From positions 107,719-171,718 of the forward strand of contig NZ_KB893279.1 of NCBI RefSeq assembly GCF_000374065.1: a stretch of DNA of 64,000 nucleotides, in the 5' to 3' direction. The DNA is from Spirosoma luteum DSM 19990 (lineage in GTDB: Bacteria > Bacteroidota > Bacteroidia > Cytophagales > Spirosomataceae). This document shows positions 6,947 to 14,861 of the stretch, piece by piece. The notes under the pieces are model-generated. The model made no database searches, had not been told where the DNA came from, and saw only the letters and a program-made list of their open reading frames with translations. How positions within the stretch are numbered: position 1 is the first letter of the stretch; each line of letters opens with the position of its first letter. The translations under genes and the position numbers were made by a program.

Positions 6947-8923
6947 ATGATAACGGAGTCTCCCGCACTCGAAAACCCGAACGGTATAGCACCGGCGGGC
7001 GAAATGCCTACCGGTGGTCCCATTCAGTCGGCCATTACGTACGAAAAAATTCCGACGCATATCTACGCCGACGCTAAAGATGCCTCCCGGGCCGTAGCGC
7101 AGGAAATCGCCAGCCTGATTCGTCAGAAACAAGGCGAAGGTAAACCCTGTATTCTGGGTCTTGCTACCGGCTCATCGCCCAAAACAGTCTACGCTGAATT
7201 GATTCGGATGCACCGCGAAGAGGGCCTGAGTTTCCACAACGTTGTATCGTTCAACCTGGACGAATACTACCCCATGGAGCCTAACTCGTTGCAGAGTTAC
7301 TGGCGGTTTATGCGGGAACAACTGTTCGACCACGTCGATATTCCGAAGGACAATTACCATGTGCCCGACGGTACACTCCGCCCAGAAAAGGTAAGTGAGT
7401 TTACTAAAAAGTACGAGGCTGAAATTGAAGCCGCCGGTGGTCTCGATTTTCAGCTGCTCGGTATCGGGGGTAACGGCCATATCGGTTTCAACGAACCGGG
7501 GTCGCTTATCAACTCGCACACCCGCCTGATGATGCTGGATAACTCTACGCGGGCGGCTGCTTCGGTTGACTTTGGGGGATTACCCAAAACACCCCGTAAG
7601 GCCATTACGATGGGGGTGTCGAGTATTCTGGGTGCCCGACGGGTGGTGTTACTGGCTTGGGGAGAACGTAAAGCGCCCGTTATTAAGGGTGCTGTAGAGG
7701 GATTGGTAACCGAACTGAATCCGGCTTCTTACCTGCAAACCCACCCAAACGCGCTGTTTGTGATTGATGAAGCGGCTGCGTCTGAGTTAACCCGCATGAA
7801 AACACCCTGGCTGGTGGATTCCGTGGTGTGGGACAATCGGATGAAGAAAAAGGCGGTCACGCATCTGTCCTTGACCCTCAGCAAGCCAATCCTGAAACTT
7901 ACCGACCGCGATTACAACGATAACGGAATGAGTGACCTGCTGGCACAATATGGGCAGGCCTATGATATCAACATCGACGTATTCAACCAGCTTCAGCATA
8001 CCATTACCGGCTGGCCGGGCGGCAAGCCTGACGCCGATGATGCCAACCGGCCCGAACGTGCGCTGCCTGCCCACAAACGCTGCCTGATTTTCAGCCCCCA
8101 CCCCGACGATGATATTATTTCGATGGGGGGGACCTTCCAGCGCCTTGTTGACCAAGGACATGAGGTACACATCGGTTACCAGACATCGGGCAACATTGCC
8201 GTAGCGGATGATGAAGCCCTGCGTTTTGCCGACTACGTAGTAGACTTCAATACGAAGTTTGACATCAAAAGTCCCGAAGCTACCCGAATTTTTCAGGATG
8301 CCGCTGCATCGCTCCGCAATAAAGGGGATACCGAAATGGATACGGCCGAAGTACGGTATGTGAAGGGGTTGATTCGGATGGGCGAAGCTAAATCGACCTG
8401 CCGCTTCGTGGGTATTCCGGTAGAACAGGCGCACTTCATGAACATGCCTTTTTATGAAACAGGCACGGTCGCGAAAAAGCCGCTGAGCGAGGAAGATGTT
8501 AAAATCACCATGGCACTGATTGCAGAGGTAAAGCCTCATCAAATCTATGCCGCCGGTGACCTTGCTGACCCACACGGCACCCATAAAGTGTGTCTGGACG
8601 CTGTACTGGAAGCCGTGCGTCGACTGAAGGACGAATCGTTCATGAAAGACTGCTGGGTATGGCTGTATCGCGGAGCCTGGGCCGAGTGGGATATTCACGA
8701 AATTGAAATGGCCGTACCTATGTCGCCCGACCAGGTGATGAAAAAGCGGCTGGGTATCTTCAAACACCAGTCGCAGAAAGATGGCGTGGTGTATCAGGGC
8801 ACCGACTCCCGCGAGTTCTGGCAACGCGCCGAAGACCGCAACCGTGACACGGCTGAACTATACAACAAATTGGGTTTAGCTGAATACGAAGCCATGGAAG
8901 CCTTCGTGCGCTGGCGGTTCTAA
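6947..8923 (+). CDS. nagB: Glucosamine-6-phosphate deaminase fused to a PIG-L (LmbE-like) deacetylase domain
   Basis: Residues about 35-300 are NagB, with GLATGSSPKTVY (71-82), the catalytic Asp105 in NLDEYY, and GIGGNGHIGFNEPG (172-185, His178). Residues about 375-658 are a PIG-L/LmbE domain with the zinc-binding PHPDDD (384-389) and DPHGTHKVC further on. NagB turns glucosamine-6-phosphate into fructose-6-phosphate and ammonia; PIG-L domains deacetylate GlcNAc derivatives. The 658-residue fusion suggests deacetylation and deamination in one protein, and such fusions are known in Bacteroidota. It is cytosolic, with a strong hairpin terminator 20 bases after the stop. A decayed copy of its last ~90 bases lies at 9651-9739. 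Confidence 0.93.
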   Translation: MITESPALENPNGIAPAGEMPTGGPIQSAITYEKIPTHIYADAKDASRAVAQEIASLIRQKQGEGKPCILGLATGSSPKTVYAELIRMHREEGLSFHNVVSFNLDEYYPMEPNSLQSYWRFMREQLFDHVDIPKDNYHVPDGTLRPEKVSEFTKKYEAEIEAAGGLDFQLLGIGGNGHIGFNEPGSLINSHTRLMMLDNSTRAAASVDFGGLPKTPRKAITMGVSSILGARRVVLLAWGERKAPVIKGAVEGLVTELNPASYLQTHPNALFVIDEAAASELTRMKTPWLVDSVVWDNRMKKKAVTHLSLTLSKPILKLTDRDYNDNGMSDLLAQYGQAYDINIDVFNQLQHTITGWPGGKPDADDANRPERALPAHKRCLIFSPHPDDDIISMGGTFQRLVDQGHEVHIGYQTSGNIAVADDEALRFADYVVDFNTKFDIKSPEATRIFQDAAASLRNKGDTEMDTAEVRYVKGLIRMGEAKSTCRFVGIPVEQAHFMNMPFYETGTVAKKPLSEEDVKITMALIAEVKPHQIYAAGDLADPHGTHKVCLDAVLEAVRRLKDESFMKDCWVWLYRGAWAEWDIHEIEMAVPMSPDQVMKKRLGIFKHQSQKDGVVYQGTDSREFWQRAEDRNRDTAELYNKLGLAEYEAMEAFVRWRF

Positions 8924-8942
8924 ACTGATTTCTGTCAAAAGT

Positions 8943-8986
8943 ACAACGCCCGGCCACTCATGTAAGAGAGCCGGGCGTTGTGCTTT
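8943..8986 (+). terminator. Rho-independent terminator of nagB
   Basis: Arms acaacgcccggc (8943-8954) and gccgggcgttgt (8970-8981) pair perfectly over 12 bases, followed by gcttttt. It begins 20 bases after the nagB stop, on the same strand. Confidence 0.85.
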
Positions 8987-9020
8987 TTGGATAGTCGTTT
9001 TGTAACTCCAATTATGTTAT

Positions 9021-9044
9021 TCGATCTTTTCAAGAAAAGATCGA
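9021..9044. repeat. Compact inverted repeat at the edge of the deaminase cassette
   Basis: tcgatcttttc (9021-9031) and gaaaagatcga (9034-9044) are exact reverse complements around a two-base loop. It lies 37 bases beyond the deaminase stop, on the downstream side of that leftward gene, and could end its transcript. The right arm runs into the first copy of the direct repeat atcgatttaa (9040-9049). Confidence 0.6.
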
Positions 9045-9080
9045 TTTAAGTAAGCGCTATGTCTACTTCTGAAAATAGTT

Positions 9081-9536
9081 TTATTCTCTCTCATACTTGA
9101 TTGGTAACAGATCAAGTACTGGGGTCTTGAAAATACCTGCACTATCTTCCAAAATCACTAGGGTATCAGAAGCATAGTCAGAAATTAATTCTCGACACAT
9201 GCCACAAGGAGCCACTATCTTTCCTGTGTGGTAAACGGCTACAATTGACTCTATATCACTATCCCCCTGTGTAGCAGCTATTCCAATTGTAACTGCTTCT
9301 GCGCAAACGGCAATTCGGCCAATGTAAGCTTCTAAGTGAATACCTTCGAAGACCTTCCCTGATTTAGTTCTAAGTACTGAGCTGACAGCATGAACGTCAG
9401 GTTTATACCGAAGTGTAATTAGATCCCGAGCCTGTCGAATTAGCTCTTGATCGCTATCATCAATTGGCAAACGAGTCATTTTTGCTGTTGTATGATCTAA
9501 CATTATGATAAGCTTGTGACTAATCAAATCTATCAT
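9081..9536 (-). CDS. Cytidine deaminase-like zinc hydrolase
   Basis: The protein has the cytidine-deaminase zinc site: Cys78-Ala-Glu80 (catalytic Glu) and Pro-Cys111-x-x-Cys114. HLEAYIGRIAVCAEA matches the substrate-side region of small CDA and blasticidin-S-deaminase-like proteins. The longest frame is 151 residues, but the third Met (9479, MTRLPIDDSDQ) gives 132 residues, the usual length, and is the likelier start. Likely substrates are cytidine or deoxycytidine, or a nucleoside analogue if it works as a resistance enzyme. Base composition is visibly more AT-rich than its neighbours, and the gene sits between two copies of atcgatttaa (9040-9049 and 9538-9547), suggesting transfer. Confidence 0.83.
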   Translation of the reverse strand: MIDLISHKLIIMLDHTTAKMTRLPIDDSDQELIRQARDLITLRYKPDVHAVSSVLRTKSGKVFEGIHLEAYIGRIAVCAEAVTIGIAATQGDSDIESIVAVYHTGKIVAPCGMCRELISDYASDTLVILEDSAGIFKTPVLDLLPIKYERE

Positions 9537-9650
9537 TATCGATTTAATTAGCCAAATCCCTTGACGCGAACAGCACCGTTACGTGGTCACGAAATTTCCA
9601 GCAGCACATTGGTAGGGATGGCTAACCGGGTTGATTTGACGGACCGGCCA

Positions 9651-9739
9651 TATCAGGGCACCGACTCCCGCAAATTCCGGCAACGCGCCAAATACCGCAA
9701 CCGCGACACCGCCGACTTGTATAACAAACGGGGTTTGTC
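9651..9739 (+). pseudogene. Decayed duplicate of the nagB 3' end
   Basis: These 89 bases align without gaps to nagB 8792-8880, with roughly four of five bases identical by eye. In frame they encode GTDSRKFRQRAKYRNRDTAD, against GTDSREFWQRAEDRNRDTAE in intact NagB. No nagB-like sequence is seen on either side, and the frame then runs into the REP palindrome. This is a truncated remnant of nagB or a paralogue, left by recombination, not a working gene. Identity was counted by hand and is approximate. Confidence 0.8.
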
Positions 9740-9749
9740 GAAGCAGGAG

Positions 9750-9770
9750 CAGACTGAAGTCTGTGGTACC
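9750..9770 (+). repeat. REP palindrome (left of the transposase remnant)
   Basis: cagactgaagtctg (9750-9763) has 6-base arms cagact/agtctg, and is followed by the conserved tail tggtacc. The same palindrome and tail occur at 10482-10502 in the same orientation. The pair brackets a REP-associated transposase remnant, as expected for REP/TnpA-REP units. Confidence 0.8.
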
Positions 9771-9773
9771 TTC

Positions 9774-10429
9774 ATGCTTATTACGGAGTACTATCGCAAC
9801 CTGCCGCATTGGCAACATATTGGGGCTTGTTTTTTGTGACGTTCAATTTGAAGGGAGCTATCCCGAAAGAAGTGTTGAACCGGTTACAGGAAGAAAAGCG
9901 ACTGGCTTTGCACCGAATAGGGGACCAGGGCAGAGGTACCGATGAACGTTACGCAGAACATAAACGATATTTTGCCCGGGTCGACTACTTTCTAGACACC
10001 AGCCAGTTCGGACCTGACTGGTTGAAACTTCCCGAAAGAGCCGGGATTCTCAAAACCAAACTGCACCAGTACGACACATATTACTACGAACTCTTGGCTT
10101 ATTGTGTAATGTCAAACCATGTACATATGGTAGTTAATCTATCTTTTCAGTTAGATACCATAAATGCTGACGATGTAATCAACGAGCAAAATTACAAGTC
10201 ATTGTACACCGCTATTAAGCGTATAAAAGGTGGTTCAGCGTTGCTGGCTAACCGGCTACTGAATCGGGCCGGTTCGTTTTGGCAACCTGAAAGCTACGAC
10301 CACTACGTACGGAATGCCGACGAACTAAACTGAATTGTCAATTACGTTCTGCGAAACCCCGTAAAAGCCGGGCTCGTTACCGACTGGCAGGCGTGGCCCC
10401 ACTCCTATTTGAGTGAGAAGTACCGATAG
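9774..10429 (+). pseudogene. REP-associated tyrosine transposase (Y1/HUH family), inactivated
   Basis: The ATG at 9774 opens a TnpA-REP-like N-terminus (YRNLPHWQHIG) that breaks at a run of six T (9830-9835) and resumes one frame over as FFVTFNLKGAIP. The HUH motif is intact (CVMSNHVHMVVN). A TGA at 10331-10333 then interrupts the otherwise conserved C-terminus, which continues in frame as IVNYVLRNPVKAGLVTDW to a natural TAG at 10427-10429. One substitution from CGA (Arg) and a one-base change in the T run would explain both lesions. Active members nick REP single-stranded DNA. REP palindromes lie 11 bases before and 53 bases after it. Confidence 0.85.
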
Positions 10430-10481
10430 GGGTACTATAAACTTCATTCTATCCATTGAACAACCTTAGCGTGAATAAAAA

Positions 10482-10502
10482 CAGACTGGAGTCTGTGGTA
10501 CT
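10482..10502 (+). repeat. REP palindrome (right of the transposase remnant)
   Basis: cagactggagtctg (10482-10495) followed by tggtact. It differs from the left copy by one base in the palindrome and one in the tail, in the same orientation. It is the likely substrate site of the now broken transposase. Confidence 0.8.
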
Positions 10503-10582
10503 GTTGTTTTGTAATACATAAAAATGCTATACTTGTATTTTATATTATAGTTATATTATAAAAGTTACCATTCAACGGCGTT

Positions 10583-11356
10583 ATGACTAAAGAAACAAAA
10601 CAACGAACGGCCCGGCTTTTTGCACTCCACGAATTTGTCAGGGCACATTTTACTAAAGCCGACTGGTTTCGGGTCGCTTACCTGACGGACAACGTCGACC
10701 TGATTGAAGACCATCCCCGCCTGCTGCGTAGCCTGGATTTCCGCGACGACGACTACGACGGTAACAGCTTGCAGGTGCTGTCGAAACTCATTGCCGATGG
10801 CACCATCAATCTATCCGAAATAGAGCGGTACGTGGAGGGACGGAAAGTGGGGATGAAACAGCTTGTGCCGGTGGCTTCGGCCTTTGTGTCGACCGTTCAA
10901 GCACATCCGCCAGAGCAGGTTATCACGTTTGCTCCTGATGTGTTTCGTATTCCTGATAAGCCAGTTCAACCGAACCGGCTGTCGGTGATGATGCCTTTTG
11001 ACGGTAAATTCTCCGGTACGTATACTGCCATCCGGAATGTATGTGCCACATTAGGCATCGACTGTAAACGGGCCGATGATATCTGGGATAACAGTATTCT
11101 GATTCAGGATGTGTTCGATTTAATTTTCACATCGAGGGCTGTCATCACCGACTTCACCGACCGCAACCCGAATGTTTTCTATGAAACGGGCGTGGCGCAT
11201 ACGCTGGGCAAACTGGTTATTCCCATCACGCAGTCGGTAGGTGATATTCCATTCGATTTACGGCACCACCGGGCCTTGACCTATCTGCCCAATGCCGAAG
11301 GCTTATTGCAACTGGAAAAGGATTTGGAAAAGAAACTGGCAAGGGTGTTCAGTTGA
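10583..11356 (+). CDS. Two-domain protein: helical adaptor-like N-terminus plus TIR/deoxyribosyltransferase-like C-terminal domain
   Basis: The 257-residue protein has two parts. Residues about 8-85 are probably all-helical (LFALHEFVRAHF, DHPRLLRSLDF, LQVLSKLI) and look like a small death-like or effector-associated adaptor domain. Residues about 130-255 begin RLSVMMPFDGKFSGTY and contain DLIFTSRAVITDFTDRNPNVFYETGVAHTLG in sequence, then IPFDLRHHRALTY. This pattern is widespread in proteins with a TIR-like or nucleoside 2-deoxyribosyltransferase-like fold, often tied to defence loci. The enzymatic role is inferred only. It sits beside the transposase remnant and ends just before the acyltransferase gene. 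No partner protein is adjacent. Confidence 0.6.
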   Translation: MTKETKQRTARLFALHEFVRAHFTKADWFRVAYLTDNVDLIEDHPRLLRSLDFRDDDYDGNSLQVLSKLIADGTINLSEIERYVEGRKVGMKQLVPVASAFVSTVQAHPPEQVITFAPDVFRIPDKPVQPNRLSVMMPFDGKFSGTYTAIRNVCATLGIDCKRADDIWDNSILIQDVFDLIFTSRAVITDFTDRNPNVFYETGVAHTLGKLVIPITQSVGDIPFDLRHHRALTYLPNAEGLLQLEKDLEKKLARVFS

Positions 11357-11403
11357 TTCCATTCTTTTATTGTTTGTATCTTCGGGAAACCTTTTTGGCC
11401 ATT

Positions 11404-12558
11404 ATGCAACCTTCCGTTTCGAGCAGCCCTGCTATCACCTTACCAAACGAGCACCAATCTGATCGTTTGCTCTCGCTCGATTTCTTTCGGGGTCTGACGG
11501 TGGCGGCTATGATTCTGGTTAATAATCCGGGGGACTGGGGGCATATCTACGCGCCACTCGAACACGCTCCCTGGAACGGCTGGACGCCTACCGACTTAAT
11601 ATTCCCCTTCTTCCTGTTCATTGTTGGCGTATCCATCACCTTTGCTTTAGGCCGGAATGACGCGCAAAAAGGGGTGATCGGCAAGATTGTGAAACGGAGT
11701 ATTACGTTGTTTATGTTGGGGTTTTTCCTGAGTTTTTTCCCGAAGTTCGATCTTATTACGGTTCGGATTATGGGCGTGTTGCAGCGAATTGCCCTGGTGT
11801 ATCTTGCCTGTTCCCTTATTTTTCTGAAAACTACTCCACGCCAGCAACTGTACCTGCTTGTCGGCATACTGTTTAGCTATTGGTTCCTGTTAACGGTTGT
11901 TCCCGTGCCCGGAGTAGGTTATGCCAATATGGAACCCGAAAGTAATCTGGCGGCCTGGTTCGACCGGGTTATTCTGACACCTGCCCACGTCTACAAACCC
12001 GCCAAAGTGTGGGACCCGGAAGGGTTGTTGAGTACTCTGCCGGCTATTGGTACCGGTTTGTTGGGTCTATTGACCGGTGCCTGGCTGCGCAGTAACCGCG
12101 TAGTAATGGAGAAGGCAGCCGGGCTTTTTACGGCGGGTTGCCTAACCACCCTGGGCGGGCTGCTGTGGGGCGGCTTCTTTCCCATCAATAAAGCCCTCTG
12201 GACCAGTTCGTACGTGTTGCTGGCTGGCGGCCTGGCTATGATTGGGCTGGCTTTGTGCTACTGGCTGATTGACGTGAAAAACCGGAAGCGGGGCGTACTG
12301 CCGATTGTGGCATTTGGTGTGAACGCCATCACCGTTTTCTTTTTGTCGGGGCTGATTCCGCGTATGATGAACCTGATTCACGTAACCAGACCAGATGGCA
12401 CCGAAGTGGGGTTGCAGCAGTACCTTTTCCGCACATTCATTGCTCCTCCGTTTGCCGATCCTAAAAATGCGTCACTCGCCGGCGCCTTAACGTTTGTGGG
12501 TATCTGGTTTATAATTTTGTGGTGGATGTACCGGAAAAAAGTGATTATCAAGGTATAG
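11404..12558 (+). CDS. Acyltransferase-like integral membrane protein (DUF5009/HGSNAT-related)
   Basis: This is a roughly 384-residue multi-pass membrane protein. It starts with SDRLLSLDFFRGLTVAAMILVNNPGDW, then HAPWNGWTPTDLIFPFFLFIVG. This R-x-x-x-L-D-x-x-R-G and TPTDL pattern is typical of the family related to heparan-alpha-glucosaminide N-acetyltransferase, which moves acetyl groups across the membrane onto glucosamine. About ten hydrophobic segments follow. The open frame extends upstream to a TTG at 11353 overlapping the previous stop, but the ATG at 11404 (MQPSVSSSPA) gives a normal soluble N-terminus and is preferred. Its distance from nagB (about 2.5 kb, split by the accessory patch) hints at an amino-sugar link, which is inference. 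Confidence 0.8.
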   Translation: MQPSVSSSPAITLPNEHQSDRLLSLDFFRGLTVAAMILVNNPGDWGHIYAPLEHAPWNGWTPTDLIFPFFLFIVGVSITFALGRNDAQKGVIGKIVKRSITLFMLGFFLSFFPKFDLITVRIMGVLQRIALVYLACSLIFLKTTPRQQLYLLVGILFSYWFLLTVVPVPGVGYANMEPESNLAAWFDRVILTPAHVYKPAKVWDPEGLLSTLPAIGTGLLGLLTGAWLRSNRVVMEKAAGLFTAGCLTTLGGLLWGGFFPINKALWTSSYVLLAGGLAMIGLALCYWLIDVKNRKRGVLPIVAFGVNAITVFFLSGLIPRMMNLIHVTRPDGTEVGLQQYLFRTFIAPPFADPKNASLAGALTFVGIWFIILWWMYRKKVIIKV

Positions 12559-12565
12559 ACTGCCG

Positions 12566-13243
12566 TTAATTTTCCACTCTTTTTTCTTCCAGCGCCTGCC
12601 TGATCAGGTCGACGGTGGTTTTTACGCCGGCTTTGCGGAGAATACTGGCCCGCTGGTTGGCTACCGTATTGGGACTTATCCCAAAACGCTCGCCAATTTC
12701 GGGGCTGCTCATGCCGTCGATCAGGCAGGTCAGAATCTGAGCTTCACGGGAGGTTATTTTATTCCAGATAGACGCCTTTTTGTTAGGAGATGCTTTATCT
12801 TCTTTCCGCAGAACGTTGTTTGGCAACACCAGGTGCTGGATAATGACCGACGACGCATTGGGTGGGTAGTACAGATCTCCTTTAACCACGGTGCGAACGG
12901 CCCGTAATATTTCTTCGTGGCCACTATCTTTCAGCAAGTACCCGGCTGCCCCATGCTGAACGGCTTTCAGGATATACTCCGGGTTGCTGTGCATACTGAA
13001 CATCAGCGTTCGTACCCTGGGATACTGCTGGGAAATAACTTTCAGTACCTCGATTCCCGACATCCGGGGCATGGTAATGTCCAATAGTAATACATCGGGT
13101 ATCGTTTCCAAAAGGAACGCAATCGCTTCGTCGCCATCCGAGGCTTCGCCCACAATTTGCATATCAACTTCATCTTCCAATAAAGTCCGAATCCCTTTTC
13201 TGACCACAGAATGGTCATCGGCAATTAGAATTTGTATCGGCAT
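12566..13243 (-). CDS. NarL/FixJ-family response regulator
   Basis: The 225-residue protein has a receiver domain (residues about 1-120) with acidic pocket Asp9/Asp10, phospho-acceptor Asp55 in LLLDITMP, and a LuxR-type helix-turn-helix at about 163-217 (SREAQILTCLIDGMSSPEIG). An insertion of roughly 20 residues rich in Lys and Ser separates the domains. Its start lies two bases after the stop of the sensor kinase, so the two are translated together as a pair. Because both follow nirB and nirD on the same strand, the likely targets are the nitrate and nitrite genes; this is inference from context. It converges with the acyltransferase gene, with 7 bases between them. Confidence 0.9.
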   Translation of the reverse strand: MPIQILIADDHSVVRKGIRTLLEDEVDMQIVGEASDGDEAIAFLLETIPDVLLLDITMPRMSGIEVLKVISQQYPRVRTLMFSMHSNPEYILKAVQHGAAGYLLKDSGHEEILRAVRTVVKGDLYYPPNASSVIIQHLVLPNNVLRKEDKASPNKKASIWNKITSREAQILTCLIDGMSSPEIGERFGISPNTVANQRASILRKAGVKTTVDLIRQALEEKRVEN

Positions 13244-13245
13244 AG

Positions 13246-14814
13246 CTAGTGCGTGTTGGCTGATAAATCGATGCTTACCTGAACAAGTGTCCCTTTCTTG
13301 GGCTTTGACCGGATGGTAAAATCACCATTGAGCAACTTGGACCTTGTACGCATATTATCGAGACCATTTACGATTAATACGGGTTTTTCTTTCTGGCGAT
13401 CATCCTGTAAGGTAAACCCTTTACCGTCGTCTTCAACCGAAAGCACTAATTTATAGCTATCCTGTAACAAATTGATGCATATTGTTCGGGCGGCTGCGTA
13501 TTTTATGGCATTATGCAGAGCTTCCTGTGCGATGCGATACAACCCAATTTCCGTTGCCGGACTGAGTCTATTTCCGTCACGGGTTCCGGTAAAGAGTATA
13601 TCGATTCCCGACGAACGTCCTGTTTGCTGAGCCAGCAGTTGCAGCGTGGGGCCTAGCCCGAAATCGCTCAGGGTAGAGGGCATCAAATTGTAGGAAACCT
13701 GCCGGGTAGTGTGGATAATGTCGGCAATCAGGTTGCAGAGTTCAGCAAACCGCTGCCGTTGCTTATCGTCATCCAGGGTTACGGAGGATTTCAGTTTTTC
13801 GGCGTGAAGTTTTACACCGGTCAGCATCTGGCCGATGCCGTCGTGCAGTTCGCGGGCAAAGCGCCGTCGTTCTTCTTCCTGCCCCTCCAGCAGGGCTGCC
13901 GACCGGATGGTTTCTTCGGACAGTTTCAACTGGTATTTTTCTTCCGTTGTTCGAATCAGTTCCTGCTGGGTTTCTACCAGTTTACGATTCGTAAAGGCAA
14001 GGTTTTCATTGGCGGCCCGTACCTCCCGATTGGTAATTTCCAGCCGATTGTTGGCTAGTTGCAGGGACATTTCGGACCTGGCCAGTCGGTTGATAACCTT
14101 TTTAGTGTGCGTAACAACGGGCCGGAATACAAACAGACCCTCAATAAGCAGGGTGAGCAGGGTAGCGATGGCCAATACCCATTCGATACGCTCCAGTTGT
14201 TTTACGCGGCCAAAACTTTCGGTATCGAACTGAAAAACGATGTTGTTCATCTGTCCAAGAAAAGCCACCTCGTCCCGAAGAATGACTGCAAGAGCCGCTT
14301 CCCGATTAGTTGGTGTCGTATCCGGGTTGTTTATCTGGCTGAAACGTTGGTACATCGACTGAAACACTGGCTCAATCCGGGTAAACATTTGCTCCAGTTG
14401 AGGACTTTTCCGAACGGTATAGTTTTTCTCCATTCGCAGCACGCCGTTTCGTAACTGGCTATGATTTAAGGCCCAGGCGCCCAGTAGTGAGTCGAACGAA
14501 ACAGTGTCGGCTGTAGTCAGGCCCTGGGTTCGCAGTAAGGCTAGTTTGGTCAGCCGCTGACTGAGCATCCGTTGCAGCCCCGCTACGTTGACAACCCGCC
14601 CATCGTCGTAGTGGGTGCTGAGTGTTTGCCGGATAAACAGAAGACCGCTTATCGATAACACCGCCAGAAGCGTGAGCGCGATAACGTAAAATCGGGTTAG
14701 TCGATTGGCTACCTGCTGATCAAGCTGATTCCTGAAAGGGCCGTCCTCCGGTATCCGGCTTACGGTTTCTGGCTGCGCGAAGTATTCGGTAGGTTCGCTA
14801 CTAAGTTGGTTCAT
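13246..14814 (-). CDS. Sensor histidine kinase with PilJ/NarX-like periplasmic sensor
   Basis: This 522-residue membrane kinase has TM1 at about 43-63, a periplasmic part at 64-211 and TM2 at about 212-231. The periplasmic part begins VVNVAGLQRMLSQRLTKLALL, the PilJ-type helix that in NarX and NarQ corresponds to the nitrate-binding P-box. A coiled coil (245-300) leads to a HisKA_3 dimerisation domain with phospho-acceptor His324 in FARELHDGIGQML and a HATPase with EDDGKGF and NGLDNM. Kinases of this class pair with NarL-type regulators, and the gene two bases downstream is one. It follows nirD by 47 bases. Nitrate or nitrite sensing is inferred from the domain and the operon. Confidence 0.88.
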   Translation of the reverse strand: MNQLSSEPTEYFAQPETVSRIPEDGPFRNQLDQQVANRLTRFYVIALTLLAVLSISGLLFIRQTLSTHYDDGRVVNVAGLQRMLSQRLTKLALLRTQGLTTADTVSFDSLLGAWALNHSQLRNGVLRMEKNYTVRKSPQLEQMFTRIEPVFQSMYQRFSQINNPDTTPTNREAALAVILRDEVAFLGQMNNIVFQFDTESFGRVKQLERIEWVLAIATLLTLLIEGLFVFRPVVTHTKKVINRLARSEMSLQLANNRLEITNREVRAANENLAFTNRKLVETQQELIRTTEEKYQLKLSEETIRSAALLEGQEEERRRFARELHDGIGQMLTGVKLHAEKLKSSVTLDDDKQRQRFAELCNLIADIIHTTRQVSYNLMPSTLSDFGLGPTLQLLAQQTGRSSGIDILFTGTRDGNRLSPATEIGLYRIAQEALHNAIKYAAARTICINLLQDSYKLVLSVEDDGKGFTLQDDRQKEKPVLIVNGLDNMRTRSKLLNGDFTIRSKPKKGTLVQVSIDLSANTH

Positions 14815-14861
14815 AGTTTATTGCGTAATCAGAAACCGTAAGCCAAAAACGATGGACGTGT

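Noticed and set aside
7787..8824. 345-residue open frame on the minus strand
   Set aside because: It lies wholly inside nagB, whose motifs are intact on the other strand. It shows no family features and is an antisense shadow in GC-rich coding DNA.
9561..9839. 92-residue open frame as a real small gene
   Set aside because: It is a chimera of the nagB fragment, a REP palindrome and the start of the broken transposase.
11353..11403. TTG start overlapping the previous gene for the acyltransferase-like protein
   Set aside because: The extra 17 residues are hydrophobic and not family-like; the ATG at 11404 gives the usual N-terminus.
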